64,000 bases of DNA. Origin: Anaerolineaceae bacterium. Its GTDB lineage: Bacteria; Chloroflexota; Anaerolineae; Anaerolineales; Anaerolineaceae. A program made the position numbers and the translations under genes. Within the stretch, counting starts at the first letter, position 1; each line of letters starts with the position of its first letter. Below, in pieces: positions 53,794-64,000 of the stretch. The DNA is taken from positions 54,010 to 118,009 of the forward strand of contig JAENZD010000006.1 of the NCBI GenBank assembly GCA_016841445.1, in the 5' to 3' direction. Under the pieces are notes generated by a model. It saw nothing but the letters and a program-made list of their open reading frames with translations, searched no databases and was not told where the DNA came from.

Positions 53794-56403
53794 CTAGGCG
53801 CCTGGATCTCCTCCGGTAATGGTTTCAAACGCTAACCCCTGCCCGGTTTTGGTAATGCTAACCGTGTCACCTTCCTTAATTTCACCGCTGACAACCTTTA
53901 AAGCCAGGGGGTCCTGCACTTCACGCTGGATGGTGCGTTTGAGCGGTCGTGCCCCGAAATCCGGATCGTAACCTGTTTCAGCGAGATACGCTCGTGCTGA
54001 TTCGTCAACCTGCAAAACCAAATCACGCTGCTGCATGAGTTTCGCCACGTGCTGTAGCTGGATATCTACGATTTTCTTTAAATTTTCTTTGGTCAGAGGA
54101 TGGAATATCACGATCTCATCCACGCGATTCAGGAATTCAGGCCTGAAATGTGCTTGAAGGAGTCGGTTGATCTGATCGCGTGATACTTCTTTGATCTCCG
54201 ATTTATCTTCAACCGTGCTCATCCATAGCTCACTTCCCAGGTTGCTGGTCATGATCACGACGGTATTGCGGAAATCAACGGTGCGTCCCTGTCCATCTGT
54301 CAGCCGTCCGTCGTCCAATAGCTGGAGTAAGGCGTTGAAAACTTCCGAATGCGCTTTTTCAATTTCATCGAAAAGCACCACACTGTACGGTCGTCGTCGG
54401 ACCGCTTCTGTAAGTTGGCCTCCCTCCTCAAAGCCGACATAACCAGGAGGCGCGCCGAATAAGCGGCTGACGGTGTGTTTTTCCTGGTATTCGCTCATGT
54501 CAATCCGCACCATGGCGTTCTCATCATTGAACATGAATGCTGCCAGGGCACGAGCAAGCTCTGTTTTACCGACACCGGTAGGCCCAAGGAAGATGAATGA
54601 ACCAATAGGGCGGTTTGGGTCCTGCAGGCCAGCACGGGCGCGGCGAACGGCATTGGAAACCACGCTGATGGCTTCGTCTTGCCCCACAACACGCTCATGC
54701 AGGCGCTCTTCCATGTGCATTAGCTTCTCCATTTCACCTTCGAGCAGGCGTGAAACTGGTATACCTGTCCAATTTGCGACAACTTCAGCAATCTCTTCAG
54801 CATTAACCTCTTCCTTTAATAATGCTGATTTTTCCTGCAGTTCTTTTAAGCGGATCTCTGCATTTTGCATGCTGGCTTTTAGTTCATTTAGCGTGCCATA
54901 GCGTAAGCGGGCAGCTTTTTCCAGATCCGCACGGCGCTCAGCCTGCTCAATTTGGGTCTCGGTTTCATCAATTTCCTCTTTCAGGTTACGGATTTCCTGA
55001 ATGGCTTCTTTTTCAACCTGCCAACGTGTATGCAGTTCACTCGCTTGCTCGCGAAGGTCCACCAGTTCTTTCTCGATATTTACAAGCCTTTCTTTTGATG
55101 CCTTGTCTTTTTCTTTCTGCAATGCTTGCCGCTCAATTTCGAGCTGCATGATGGCACGATCCACCTCGTCCAGGGGCTGGGGTTTTGAATCAATCTCTGT
55201 TCGTAATCTGGCAGCAGCCTCGTCGATCAGGTCGATGGCTTTATCTGGCAAGAACCTGTCTGCAATATAGCGGTTGGATAGGGTGGCCGCTGCGATCACA
55301 GCCGGGTCGGTGATCCGGACACCATGGTGAACTTCATAGCGCTGTTTCAATCCCCGTAAGATGCTGATCGTATCCTCCACTGAAGGCTCTCTGACTAGCA
55401 CGGGCTGGAAGCGCCGTTCCAGGGCGGCATCCTTTTCAATATGCTTCCGATACTCGTTCACTGTCGTTGCGCCAATCATGTGCAGCTCACCTCTAGCCAG
55501 CATGGGCTTCAGCATATTACCTGCATCAACTGCGCCTTCTGCAGCACCTGCGCCAACGACAGTGTGCATCTCATCCACAAATAAAAGAATTTCACCAGCG
55601 GATTCTGTGATCTCTTTGAGAACAGCTTTCAAGCGTTCTTCAAACTCACCTCTGTACTTCGCGCCAGCGATCAATGATCCGATGTCCAACGCAATAATCT
55701 TCTTGTTTTTCAAACCTTCCGGAACATCACCGTTGACGATACGCTGTGCCAGTCCTTCCACGATGGCTGTTTTTCCCACACCTGGTTCGCCGATCAACGC
55801 AGGATTGTTTTTGGTGCGCCTGGAGAGGATCTGGATCGTCCTGCGGATTAACTCATCACGCCCGATGACCGGGTCCAGTTTTCCGGTACGCGCCAGCGCA
55901 GTCAGGTCACGTCCATATTTAATGAGGGCTTCATACGTTGATTCGGGCGTTTGAGAGGTCACCCGTTGAGAACCTCGAACTTCTTTTAATGCTTTCAAAA
56001 TAGCGTCTTTGGTTAACCCGTAGCTCGATAGACGTTTCCCCTCGGTGGATTCTGTTAAACCCAGTAAAAGGTGTTCAGTGGAAATATATTCATCAGACAT
56101 CCCTTTTGCATAGCGCTCTGCGGTATCAACGACTTTGGAGGTACTCTGAGAAAGCCCGGGTTGCCCCGCGCTACCGCCGAAAACTTTAGGTTTTTCATCC
56201 AATTCATTTTGGATTTCCTCACGTATTGCGATTGGACTGCCTGAAACTTTCGTGACAATGGCAGGAACAACGCCTTCGTCCTGCTTAAGCAGTGCTAAAA
56301 ATAGGTGAGAAGGTTCAATCGTTTGATGGTTGAGCTCTGAAGCAAGTTTCTGCGATTGGATCAGAGCTTGCTGTGCCTTTTGCGTGTAATTGTTTAATTC
56401 CAT
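53794..56403 (-). CDS. clpB: ClpB chaperone
   Basis: An 869-residue Hsp100 disaggregase: N-domain, first ATPase with [17 protein letters not shown], a full middle coiled-coil, second ATPase with [17 protein letters not shown] and [16 protein letters not shown]. It dissolves aggregates with DnaK. Full length for the family. I see no CIRCE element upstream. Confidence 0.98.
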   Translation of the reverse strand: MELNNYTQKAQQALIQSQKLASELNHQTIEPSHLFLALLKQDEGVVPAIVTKVSGSPIAIREEIQNELDEKPKVFGGSAGQPGLSQSTSKVVDTAERYAKGMSDEYISTEHLLLGLTESTEGKRLSSYGLTKDAILKALKEVRGSQRVTSQTPESTYEALIKYGRDLTALARTGKLDPVIGRDELIRRTIQILSRRTKNNPALIGEPGVGKTAIVEGLAQRIVNGDVPEGLKNKKIIALDIGSLIAGAKYRGEFEERLKAVLKEITESAGEILLFVDEMHTVVGAGAAEGAVDAGNMLKPMLARGELHMIGATTVNEYRKHIEKDAALERRFQPVLVREPSVEDTISILRGLKQRYEVHHGVRITDPAVIAAATLSNRYIADRFLPDKAIDLIDEAAARLRTEIDSKPQPLDEVDRAIMQLEIERQALQKEKDKASKERLVNIEKELVDLREQASELHTRWQVEKEAIQEIRNLKEEIDETETQIEQAERRADLEKAARLRYGTLNELKASMQNAEIRLKELQEKSALLKEEVNAEEIAEVVANWTGIPVSRLLEGEMEKLMHMEERLHERVVGQDEAISVVSNAVRRARAGLQDPNRPIGSFIFLGPTGVGKTELARALAAFMFNDENAMVRIDMSEYQEKHTVSRLFGAPPGYVGFEEGGQLTEAVRRRPYSVVLFDEIEKAHSEVFNALLQLLDDGRLTDGQGRTVDFRNTVVIMTSNLGSELWMSTVEDKSEIKEVSRDQINRLLQAHFRPEFLNRVDEIVIFHPLTKENLKKIVDIQLQHVAKLMQQRDLVLQVDESARAYLAETGYDPDFGARPLKRTIQREVQDPLALKVVSGEIKEGDTVSITKTGQGLAFETITGGDPGA

Positions 56404-56575
56404 AATCTTCCTTTTTCTTTGTCCCTGATTTCTAACCTGGTGTGATCGAAATATTTCTTCATCGTGATAATTTCAATCCTTTAGACTATTTTTGATTCTA
56501 TATTTTCTTTGTCTAAGATTTATTAATAACTTATCAGAGAAATAATAAAAATTTTAGAAAACTAGAATTGAAGTT

Positions 56576-57331
56576 GTGAAAATTTGTAGGGATTTATTTT
56601 CTGGTCTACAATTGACTCAACGAATGATGGAAAAAATATGCCGTGTTGAACACTTGGGGTTAGTCCCCTATCAAACAGCCTGGGCTTATCAAAATAGGCT
56701 TGCGGAGCGGATTGCAGAGGGCAGCCTGGATCAAACCTTGCTCCTGCTGGAACATCCCCATACCTTTACTTTGGGACGCAGCGGAAGTTCCGATAATTTG
56801 ATCGTGTCAGAAGCAGAAATGAAGCAAAAAGGGATCACCTTTGTTGAGGTGGACAGGGGCGGGGATATCACCTACCATGGGCCTGGTCAATTGGTGGGTT
56901 ATCCGCTGATGCGTTTGGCGCCGATTGGGTGGAAGGGGGACCGGCTCCCACAAGTTGATTATGTTGGATACATCCGGCAGTTGGAACAGGTCCTGATCTG
57001 CACTTTAGCAAAGTTTGATATTGATAGTTTCAGAGTTAATGGAAAAACAGGGGTTTGGGTGGGAAAAGAAACTTTACCTCAAAAAATTGCTTCTATCGGG
57101 GTCAAGGTCGATGCCAGGGGAATCTCCAGGCATGGATTTGCTTTGAATGTGGCCCCTCAGATGGAATATTGGCAGGGGATCGTTCCATGCGGTTTATCCG
57201 GCGTTACGATGACCAGTATGGTCGCACACCTCTCAAAACAAGTTTCCGTCTCGGAAGTTGTAATTGAGAGTAAAACATGTTTTGCTGAGGTATTTCAATG
57301 TAAGTTGATTCCTGTTGAATCTGCGATTTAG
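56576..57331 (+). CDS. lipB: Lipoyl (octanoyl) transferase
   Basis: The 251-residue frame has RGGDITYHGPGQLVGYPLM, the catalytic Lys in KIASIG and Cys in VPCGLSG. It moves octanoyl groups from acyl-ACP to lipoate-dependent enzymes. The GTG start adds about 17 residues; an ATG a little downstream (MEKICRVEHLG) is the likelier start. Confidence 0.95.
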   Translation: MKICRDLFSGLQLTQRMMEKICRVEHLGLVPYQTAWAYQNRLAERIAEGSLDQTLLLLEHPHTFTLGRSGSSDNLIVSEAEMKQKGITFVEVDRGGDITYHGPGQLVGYPLMRLAPIGWKGDRLPQVDYVGYIRQLEQVLICTLAKFDIDSFRVNGKTGVWVGKETLPQKIASIGVKVDARGISRHGFALNVAPQMEYWQGIVPCGLSGVTMTSMVAHLSKQVSVSEVVIESKTCFAEVFQCKLIPVESAI

Positions 57332-57535
57332 TGGGGATGAGCTTTACCGCAATCCTACACCATCTCAACTCGATATAAAATTATTTTGTCTGACAGCAGA
57401 TAATGTGTATAATCAAGTTATAGACAAATTTTATATTGACACAAGTAAAAAAATTCATTAAACTTATAATAACGTTAAAATTATTTAAATATAGAATTAT
57501 AATAATAAAAGAAAGCAACTAATCAAGGAGGTTCA

Positions 57536-58186
57536 ATGCCTGGTCCAACTTATCAATTGATGATGCGTTCAGGTGTAAAAGCGGGAAAATCCTATCCCGT
57601 AGAACAAGAAGAAACCCTGGTCGGTCGAGATTTGGCGAATGACATTGCCGTCCCAGATCCCGAGGTCTCCCGCCGGCATGCCAGGTTCCTGATGCGAGAA
57701 GACAGTGTTTTTATTGAAGATCTCGGTTCAACGAACGGGACCTTCCTCAATGGCGAACGGATATCAGCACCTCAGCAGCTCCGCTTAGGAGATATTGTGA
57801 CCCTGGGTGAGAACGTCAACATGGTTTTTGAGAAATTCACGCCTGAAGAAGATATGACCATGGTTACACCCGACATTGAAAAGACACCACCGCCGACTGT
57901 TAAGGAGAAGGAACCAGAAGCGGTCGCTTATCAGCCGCCAGCACAACCAGCAGCTTTTCAGCAACCAATGGCTGCAGCCCCTCAGCCTGTTGCACCAATG
58001 CCCTCTGAACCGTTAATGGTGGAAGAGGAAGAAGAAATGAAGCGTGGGCTGCCCACCTGGTTGATCATTTTGATCCTGGCAATCGTGTTCATCGTCGTCA
58101 TTATTGCGGTGACCATGTTCTTTATGCCGGCATCATGGTGGTGCGCGATCGACATCTTCAACTTGCTTGAAGGCTGCCCAATCTAA
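57536..58186 (+). CDS. FHA-domain protein with C-terminal membrane anchor
   Basis: A 216-residue protein with an FHA domain (about 25-100: VGRDLANDIAVPDPEVSRRHAR, DLGSTNGTFLNGERI), a Pro/Ala/Gln-rich linker and one membrane helix at the end (about 175-198). FHA domains bind phosphothreonine, so it may bring a Ser/Thr kinase target to the membrane. Good ribosome site AAGGAGG. Confidence 0.92.
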   Translation: MPGPTYQLMMRSGVKAGKSYPVEQEETLVGRDLANDIAVPDPEVSRRHARFLMREDSVFIEDLGSTNGTFLNGERISAPQQLRLGDIVTLGENVNMVFEKFTPEEDMTMVTPDIEKTPPPTVKEKEPEAVAYQPPAQPAAFQQPMAAAPQPVAPMPSEPLMVEEEEEMKRGLPTWLIILILAIVFIVVIIAVTMFFMPASWWCAIDIFNLLEGCPI

Positions 58187-58206
58187 ATATAAGCAGGGTC
58201 TAAACA

Positions 58207-58240
58207 CATCCCGAGGGATTGCCCCTCGGGATGAAAATTT
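58207..58240 (+). terminator. Intrinsic terminator after the FHA gene
   Basis: CATCCCGAGGG / CCCTCGGGATG, 11 perfect pairs, 5-base loop, then AAAATTTTT. Confidence 0.85.
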
Positions 58241-58518
58241 TTCCTGAGACCAGGGGGTCAGTGAAGTTAAGGTCGACTAATTCTACCGAGACCTGATTCA
58301 AACGTTGATTACCTGAATTAAATCAAGTGATTTCCATTTTCAATTATTTGATTTGTCATCTGATTGCTTGATGTTTGTAATATAAAAAAAGACAACGTTG
58401 ACTATGTTGAATGTTCTTGCTATCAATACCTTGATCCGAGTTAATATGTTTCATATTCTCCCCATGTAATATTAATGAAGTATCATATTCAGGGCTGGGT
58501 AGTGTGGGTTGAGCCCTG

Positions 58519-58527
58519 TGCTATAAT
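58519..58527 (+). promoter_or_regulatory. Extended -10 promoter for secA
   Basis: TGCTATAAT: perfect TATAAT (58522-58527) with a TGn extension. No -35 at the correct distance. About 50 bases before the start codon. Confidence 0.6.
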
Positions 58528-58579
58528 GACCATTTGATAGAATCTAACGCGAAAATATAATTTAAGGTGATAAGAATTT

Positions 58580-61500
58580 ATGTTTAAGAAAATTGCTCAG
58601 CTTTTTGGTGGGGATCCTCATCAGAAGAAAGTTGAATCGTTATCCATTATTGTTGACCAGATCAACACACTCGAAGAACAGTTTGAGGTATTGAGCGATG
58701 AAGCTCTGGCTGCTAAGACTGGTGAATTCAAGAGCCGCTTAGAGAGTGGCGAATCCCTGGATGACTTGCTGGTCGAAGCTTTTGCGACAGTTCGGGAAGC
58801 CAGCAAACGCACGCTGGGTCAGCGGCATTATGATGTACAGCTGATCACAGGTATTACCCTACACCGGGGTGAGATTGCCGAGATGAAGACGGGTGAAGGT
58901 AAAACCCTTGCCGCAACCCTGCCGCTTTACCTGAACGCCCTGGAGGGTCGTGGTGCACACCTGGTGACAGTGAATGATTACCTGGCCCGTCGTGATGGTC
59001 GCTGGATGGGGAAAATCTTCCGCTTCCTGGGACTTTCTGTTGGCATTCTCCAGATGGCTGCGCGCACAGAAAATGGACGGAAGGCATTTATTTACGATCC
59101 ATCCCAGCGTTCACCGATAGAGGAGCAGGACCAGGTGCGTATGGTGGACCGAGCCCTGGCCTACCAGGCTGATATTACCTACGGTACCAATAACGAATTT
59201 GGTTTTGACTATTTAAGAGATAACCTGGTCAGGCGGAAAAACGAAAAGGTTCAGCGAGGGCATAACTTTGCTATCATTGATGAGGTCGATAATATCTTAA
59301 TTGATGAAGCCCGGACACCTTTGATCATCTCAGGGCCTTCCCATGAAGATTCTGAGTGGTATATTCGGATGGCGCAAATTGTGAAGCAGCTTGTGCCAGA
59401 AGACTATGAGGTCAGTGAAAAAGACCGCACGGTCACACTCTCTGAAATTGGCCTGGCGCATGTTGAGGAGCTGTTGGGGATGACACTGAGAGACCCTGAG
59501 CGCCCTGAGGATATCACCCCTGAGCAGGCTCGTTTACTGGGCTTTCTTGAACAAGCACTTCGAGCAGAATACCTTTTCCACCGCAATAAAGAATATATCG
59601 TCCAAAATGGTGAAGTGGTGATCGTGGATGAATTCACCGGCCGGTTGATGCCTGGACGACGCTGGTCGGATGGCTTACACCAGGCTGTTGAAGCAAAAGA
59701 AGGGGTAAAGATACAGGCAGAGAACGTTACGCACGCGACGATCACGATCCAGAATTATTTCCGCCTGTACAAAAAGCTGGCTGGTATGACCGGTACGGCC
59801 CTCACGGAATCCGAGGAATTTTACAAAATTTACAAACTGGATGTGTTACCGATCCCTACGCATCTGGAATACCGAGCGATGGGTGATCAGCCAGACCTGG
59901 TCGAAACCGTGGATAAAGATGAGGCAGGGTATAAATACACCTACTATCATCTCCCAGAAGATGACCAAAAACGAGCACTGTTCTGGAAACGCAAGGATTA
60001 TCCCGATATTGTTTACCGGTCAGAAGAAGCAAAGCTGAGGGCGATCGTAAAAGAAATTATCACCTATCATGTTTTGGGGCGACCCCAGTTAGTAGGCACC
60101 AGTTCCGTTGAAAATTCCGAACAGCTTTCAGACCGGTTGAATGCTACAAACGCACGCAGACTAATCGAAGTTTATTTGATCCGGCATGCTTATATTAATT
60201 ATAAAAACCTGCAGGACCGGGATTTGCTGTCTACGCCTGAGTTGGAACAGCTTTACCAACCTGTTGACCAGCTTCGCAGCCCAGAAATGCGCCGGTTGGC
60301 GCGTGAGTATGGATTGCAGTCACTCAGTCCACTGGATGAAAACAACCAGGTTGCTTTGCTTGAAATTTTTGGTCTCGAGCAGGAGCACTGGGAAAGGCTT
60401 GAAAGTGTGATTAAAGCCGGTGTGCCGCACCAGGTTTTGAATGCACGCAAACATACCGAAGAATCAAAGATCATAGCGGACGCCGGCGCATTTGGCGCTG
60501 TGACGATTGCTACGAACATGGCAGGCCGCGGTGTGGATATCAAGCTGGGTGGTGAACTCCCGGAAGAGCGGCTATCAAACATCAACCGGGTATTAGCGAA
60601 GGTTGGACAGGAAGATCCTTACAATATGCGAATGCAGGATCGGCTGAAAGTCCTGCAATCGTTATCTAAAGAAGATTATGGGGACTATGCAGAAGATGTG
60701 GCGTTGTTCATTAAATATATGGAAGAAATGGGGCGTGTCCGTGAATTAGGCGGACTGCATGTGATTGGTTCTGAACGCCACGAAGCCCGGCGGATCGATA
60801 ACCAGTTACGAGGCCGAGCTGCAAGACAGGGTGATCCCGGATCTTCTCGTTTCTATCTTTCGCTGGAAGATGACCTGATGCGCCTTTTTGGTGGTGCCCA
60901 GGTGGAAGGTCTCCTTTCGCGATTAAATATCGATGAGAGTGTGCCCATCGAGAGCGGTATTATTGGGCGGTTGGTTGAATCATCCCAGTCACGGGTTGAA
61001 GGTGCAAATTTTGATGTCCGTAAGCATCTTTTGGAATATGATGACGTCCTCAATTCACAAAGAGAACGCATTTACGAGCAGCGGGACCGCATTTTCGATA
61101 AGGAGGATTTGCGGGAAGATGTCACAGCTATGTTGCGGACGGAGGTGAAGCGCCGGATCCAGGATGGGATGCAGGACGAAGAAGGTCCCTGGAAGCTTTT
61201 GGCTTACCTTGAAGATACCCAGCCTCCAATGGATTTGTCCGGTATAACTTATCCCTCTTATGGTTTGAAACTCATAATGAAACAGGTTGATGCCCGGAAG
61301 AGTGTTGAAGCTTTGAAGGCTCAGCTCCTGGAGATTTCAGCCGCTTCATTATCAGACTGGCATAATCACCTCCAAAACTGGGCAGCGATGCTGATCCAGC
61401 AATCAGAGATGGGTTTTGAATCCCAGTTTGCTGAACGGACCGACCTGCTGGATACGTTCATCCAGGGACTAAGTTATGATGATGCTGGCAAAGGGCGGGA

Positions 61501-62587
61501 TATTAAAAATGAATTGGCTGACCTTCTACATATCCCCATCCGGTTGTCTGATGATGAGTTGGACAAGATAACTGCGGGTGAAAAGCAGGGCATCGCTGAA
61601 ATCCGGAACCAGGTGCGCGCTACATTAATGCAGATCTATATCCGCCGCTTGATCCTCACTTTTGAGCGACGCCTGAATGATAATTGGAACCTTAGGGCAT
61701 CTGACCTCTCTGATCAAACCTGGCAGGAAATTGAGCCTCTACTTCTTTCAGAAATTGATGCAACGCTGACACGGCGCAAGGAATTTATTCTGGGTGAATC
61801 GAGTGAAATCGCCCGCGATTTAGAGGCCAATAACGAATTTATGGCGCAAGCGCTTACTGATGATAGCGCCTTGATGCGCCTTCTTATGATGATGACCCAG
61901 GGGAAGGTGGTCACATTTGATGACCGCACACACCGGCGGATGATGAAAGCTACACGCCGTTTGACGTATCTTTTCCTAGCAGCCCACCAGCTAGAAGGCA
62001 AGCCGGTTGAGGTTATTCAGGCAGATGTTCTCCAGCACCTTGAAAGTGCACAGGATAAGCTCGGACAGGTTTGGGGTAAAACGGAATTTGACCGCTTATT
62101 CAACGCAGGGCAACCATTGGCGAAGTTAACGGAATCCTGGCAAAAGAAGATGTCTGAACAGATGGGTCAGGAAGGTTTTGACCGGATTAAAAATACGCCG
62201 CTTGATCAGTTGAATTCTGAAGATCGTGATAAAGTCGTTACTGTCCTGGGAAGAGCTGCCCAAAACCGGCTTTATCGACACCTCTTGCTGTCTAAGATTT
62301 CAGAATTATGGGTTGATTACCTGACCAAGGTGGAAGCCCTGCGGGTGTCTGTCCGGATGGAATCTTATGGTCAGCGTGATCCCCTGGTGGTCTATAAGGG
62401 CGAGGCGAGCACCATGTTCACAGAACTGCTCTCAGATATTCGGGCTGGTGTGATTGATCAAATGTTCCGAGCCCGGTTGGTGAGTCGTGAGGAAATGAAC
62501 AAGATGCGTGAATCTGCGCAGCAAACTGGCTCAGCACCTCCCGAAGCGGTATCTACATCTAAGAAGAAGAGCCGGAAACGGCATTAA
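58580..62587 (+). CDS. secA: Enlarged SecA translocation ATPase
   Basis: A 1335-residue SecA (E. coli: 901). Walker A MKTGEGKT (102-109), DEVD box (234-237), [10 protein letters not shown] (401-410), [11 protein letters not shown] (648-658) and [17 protein letters not shown] are present. Compared with E. coli there are about 30 extra residues near 442-472, about 90 at 522-612 in the second nucleotide-binding fold, and a much longer helical scaffold/wing (about 840-1240). The C-terminal zinc motif is absent; the end is basic (KKKSRKRH). Confidence 0.97.
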   Translation: MFKKIAQLFGGDPHQKKVESLSIIVDQINTLEEQFEVLSDEALAAKTGEFKSRLESGESLDDLLVEAFATVREASKRTLGQRHYDVQLITGITLHRGEIAEMKTGEGKTLAATLPLYLNALEGRGAHLVTVNDYLARRDGRWMGKIFRFLGLSVGILQMAARTENGRKAFIYDPSQRSPIEEQDQVRMVDRALAYQADITYGTNNEFGFDYLRDNLVRRKNEKVQRGHNFAIIDEVDNILIDEARTPLIISGPSHEDSEWYIRMAQIVKQLVPEDYEVSEKDRTVTLSEIGLAHVEELLGMTLRDPERPEDITPEQARLLGFLEQALRAEYLFHRNKEYIVQNGEVVIVDEFTGRLMPGRRWSDGLHQAVEAKEGVKIQAENVTHATITIQNYFRLYKKLAGMTGTALTESEEFYKIYKLDVLPIPTHLEYRAMGDQPDLVETVDKDEAGYKYTYYHLPEDDQKRALFWKRKDYPDIVYRSEEAKLRAIVKEIITYHVLGRPQLVGTSSVENSEQLSDRLNATNARRLIEVYLIRHAYINYKNLQDRDLLSTPELEQLYQPVDQLRSPEMRRLAREYGLQSLSPLDENNQVALLEIFGLEQEHWERLESVIKAGVPHQVLNARKHTEESKIIADAGAFGAVTIATNMAGRGVDIKLGGELPEERLSNINRVLAKVGQEDPYNMRMQDRLKVLQSLSKEDYGDYAEDVALFIKYMEEMGRVRELGGLHVIGSERHEARRIDNQLRGRAARQGDPGSSRFYLSLEDDLMRLFGGAQVEGLLSRLNIDESVPIESGIIGRLVESSQSRVEGANFDVRKHLLEYDDVLNSQRERIYEQRDRIFDKEDLREDVTAMLRTEVKRRIQDGMQDEEGPWKLLAYLEDTQPPMDLSGITYPSYGLKLIMKQVDARKSVEALKAQLLEISAASLSDWHNHLQNWAAMLIQQSEMGFESQFAERTDLLDTFIQGLSYDDAGKGRDIKNELADLLHIPIRLSDDELDKITAGEKQGIAEIRNQVRATLMQIYIRRLILTFERRLNDNWNLRASDLSDQTWQEIEPLLLSEIDATLTRRKEFILGESSEIARDLEANNEFMAQALTDDSALMRLLMMMTQGKVVTFDDRTHRRMMKATRRLTYLFLAAHQLEGKPVEVIQADVLQHLESAQDKLGQVWGKTEFDRLFNAGQPLAKLTESWQKKMSEQMGQEGFDRIKNTPLDQLNSEDRDKVVTVLGRAAQNRLYRHLLLSKISELWVDYLTKVEALRVSVRMESYGQRDPLVVYKGEASTMFTELLSDIRAGVIDQMFRARLVSREEMNKMRESAQQTGSAPPEAVSTSKKKSRKRH

Positions 62588-62609
62588 TTTCTAAGCAGAA
62601 AGAGGAAAG

Positions 62610-63401
62610 ATGCACATCCTGGTAACAAATGATGATGGTGTTTATGCGCCTGGATTAATTGCTTTGGCCCAAGCCATGCGTAAGATATCGGACAAAGTCA
62701 GCATCCTGGCGCCGGATCATAATTGGTCTGCCTCAGGACATGTCAAAACGCTCCACCGACCGCTCCGGGTTAAGGAGGTGGAGCTCGAAGATGGTACCAG
62801 TGCCTGGGCCAGTGATGGTGCGCCCTCAGATTGTGTGTCGCTGGCACTGTTGGGATTCATCCCTGAGAAAATTGATATCGTGGTCTCAGGGATCAACCCC
62901 AATGCAAACATTGGTCATGATGTGACCTATTCAGGAACGGTGACGGCTGCGATGGAAGCTGCTATCTGGGGGATTCCTGGCGTGGCTGTGTCCCTTGACC
63001 GGCCGGAAGACTTTACGGGTCCGGCTGATTTCAAACCTGCTGCAGAAGCGGCTCGGCGAATCGTTACCTGGTTGGGAGAGCAATCCGGTGTACCAAAAGA
63101 TACTGTATTAAATGTGAACGTGCCCTGCGGACCATTGGATAAAATGAAGGGCTATAAAATTACCCGTCAGGGGCTCAGGATATACCGGGACGAATTGGTC
63201 AGGCGGCTGGACCCGCGCGGCAGGCCTTATTATTGGATCGGTGGAGATGTACCCACCGGCGTGGATGAGCCCGGGACCGATTATGGTTCGCTTTCTGCCG
63301 GGTATGTTTCGATCACGCCGCTGCAGCTGGATCTGACTAGCCAATCGATGCAGTCCTGGATGGAAAAACTGAACTTTGAAGGTGATTTACCCATCATTTA
63401 G
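62610..63401 (+). CDS. surE: SurE 5'/3'-nucleotidase
   Basis: A 263-residue SurE: ILVTNDDGVYAPG (metal Asp8, Asp9), SGINPNANIGHDVTYSGTV, and YVSITPLQLDLT at the end. A survival protein/nucleoside monophosphate phosphatase. Twenty-two bases after secA with AGAGGAAAG, so it may be co-transcribed. Confidence 0.96.
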   Translation: MHILVTNDDGVYAPGLIALAQAMRKISDKVSILAPDHNWSASGHVKTLHRPLRVKEVELEDGTSAWASDGAPSDCVSLALLGFIPEKIDIVVSGINPNANIGHDVTYSGTVTAAMEAAIWGIPGVAVSLDRPEDFTGPADFKPAAEAARRIVTWLGEQSGVPKDTVLNVNVPCGPLDKMKGYKITRQGLRIYRDELVRRLDPRGRPYYWIGGDVPTGVDEPGTDYGSLSAGYVSITPLQLDLTSQSMQSWMEKLNFEGDLPII

Positions 63402-63441
63402 AACTCATACGATTCTTTAAGGTTTAGTTTTATGAATTTGC

Positions 63442-63469
63442 TTGACATTATAGAAAGAATCGGTATAAT
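63442..63469 (+). promoter_or_regulatory. rRNA promoter P1
   Basis: TTGACA (63442-63447), 16-base spacer, TATAAT (63464-63469); -35 in TTGCTTGACA. Confidence 0.85.
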
Positions 63470-63559
63470 CGTACTTCGTGCTTAACGCACAAATCTTGCC
63501 CCTCAAAAGGCGGATTGATAAAAAAAGAATATCGACCAGCGTTCAGTTTTGAAGAATGC

Positions 63560-63588
63560 TTGACTCAGTGAGGCGATTGTAGTAAACT
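63560..63588 (+). promoter_or_regulatory. rRNA promoter P2
   Basis: TTGACT (63560-63565), 17-base spacer, TAAACT (63583-63588); -35 in TGCTTGACT. Confidence 0.6.
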
Positions 63589-63776
63589 ATTTATCCCTCA
63601 TAGAGTGAGGCAGATGATCTTGCCAGAAATTTAGCAGATCTTTGAAAACTGAAGACGCAGAGCGAGAGAGCATTAACCACTTCATTGCAGCGCACAGCGA
63701 TCCAAGCGCCCGGTGTTAGAAAGAAAGCATCGGCGCTTTTCTCTGAAAAAATTCTCAATTCAAATTGAAAATTTGC

Positions 63777-63805
63777 TTGACAATGAACATCGTGATGAGT
63801 AGAAT
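63777..63805 (+). promoter_or_regulatory. rRNA promoter P3
   Basis: TTGACA (63777-63782), 17-base spacer, TAGAAT (63800-63805); -35 in TTGCTTGACA. Confidence 0.7.
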
Positions 63806-63949
63806 CAAGCTCTCGCTTTGAGAGATAGAACCTTAACAACTGAAGAGTGATAGGAAGATGACAAACCTCGTCAATGAATAAAAAGAGATCAATAAGATCT
63901 AACATTCCGCTAACTAAGAAACGAACACCTATTTATAGGTGATAAATTT

Positions 63950-64000
63950 TTTGCGGAGAGTTTGATCCTGGCTCAGGATGAACGTTGGCGGCGTGCCTAA
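63950..64000 (+). rRNA. 16S rRNA, 5' end (partial)
   Basis: AGAGTTTGATCCTGGCTCAG at 63957-63976 is the universal 27F region (E. coli position 8 onward), followed by GATGAACGTTGGCGGCGTGCC. The 5' end is estimated at 63950. The gene continues past the window. Confidence 0.97.

Larger units (their letters stand above)
58187..58579. other. Intergenic region before secA
   Basis: About 390 bases with a terminator (58207-58240) and an extended -10 promoter (58519-58527). Otherwise nothing is recognised. Confidence 0.5.
63402..63949. other. rRNA leader region
   Basis: About 550 bases with the three promoters above and a boxA-like AGATCTTTGA at 63636-63645 (consensus TGYTCTTTRA, so weak). A minus-strand frame here is a chance reading. 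Confidence 0.6.

Noticed and set aside
63591..63905. 104-codon minus-strand frame
   Set aside because: Runs through the rRNA leader and its promoters.

Overview
The window looks like chromosomal DNA of an anaerobic, mesophilic Chloroflexota bacterium, most likely class Anaerolineae. This rests on gene content: an oversized SecA, a yvcK-gap-pgk-tpiA block, many CxC-rich ferredoxin-like proteins, and no respiratory genes. GC content is moderate. The last 51 bases are the 5' end of a 16S rRNA gene, so the window stops at an rRNA operon. Taxonomy is inferred; the 16S fragment is too short to settle it.

Layout. 0-6 kb is a scarred accessory region: the end of a CPBP protease gene, two broken tRNA 3' ends, dispersed palindromic repeats, an AT-rich orphan gene, a type IIG restriction-modification gene reduced to its two fused ends, and a REP-associated tyrosine transposase (RAYT) between copies of its palindromes. 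6-26 kb is a patchwork of single genes: GH1 glycosidase, DegV, YdcF-like, two CxCCxCCC ferredoxin-like paralogues, an orphan DNA methyltransferase, acetyltransferases, small membrane proteins, tRNA-Phe and a decayed acetyltransferase. 26.4-27.5 kb holds a second RAYT with an unrelated palindrome family. 27.5-34.5 kb carries an ABC exporter, an orphan sensor kinase and an aminotransferase.

34.8-39.5 kb is the core triose-phosphate block: a membrane-anchored YvcK, GAPDH, PGK and TIM. 40.2-43.9 kb is a tightly coupled four-gene minus-strand operon: two paralogous zinc-ribbon membrane proteins, a methyltransferase and a small membrane protein. 46.2-53.1 kb is an eight-gene carbohydrate operon: GatY-type aldolase, PMI-like cupin, DTE-type epimerase, RpiB-type isomerase, DhaK, DhaL, class II aldolase and PfkB kinase. 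It has no transporter or regulator beside it and is the best candidate here for an undescribed pathway. 53.2-63.4 kb is housekeeping: an orphan Imm5-like gene, ClpB, LipB, an FHA protein, a 1335-residue SecA and SurE. Three tandem promoters then lead into the 16S gene.

The operon should turn an unusual ketose or tetrulose into triose or tetrose phosphates, which feed the gap-pgk-tpiA block. Stable-RNA promoters (tRNA-Phe and all three rRNA promoters) share one TGCTTGAC -35 element.
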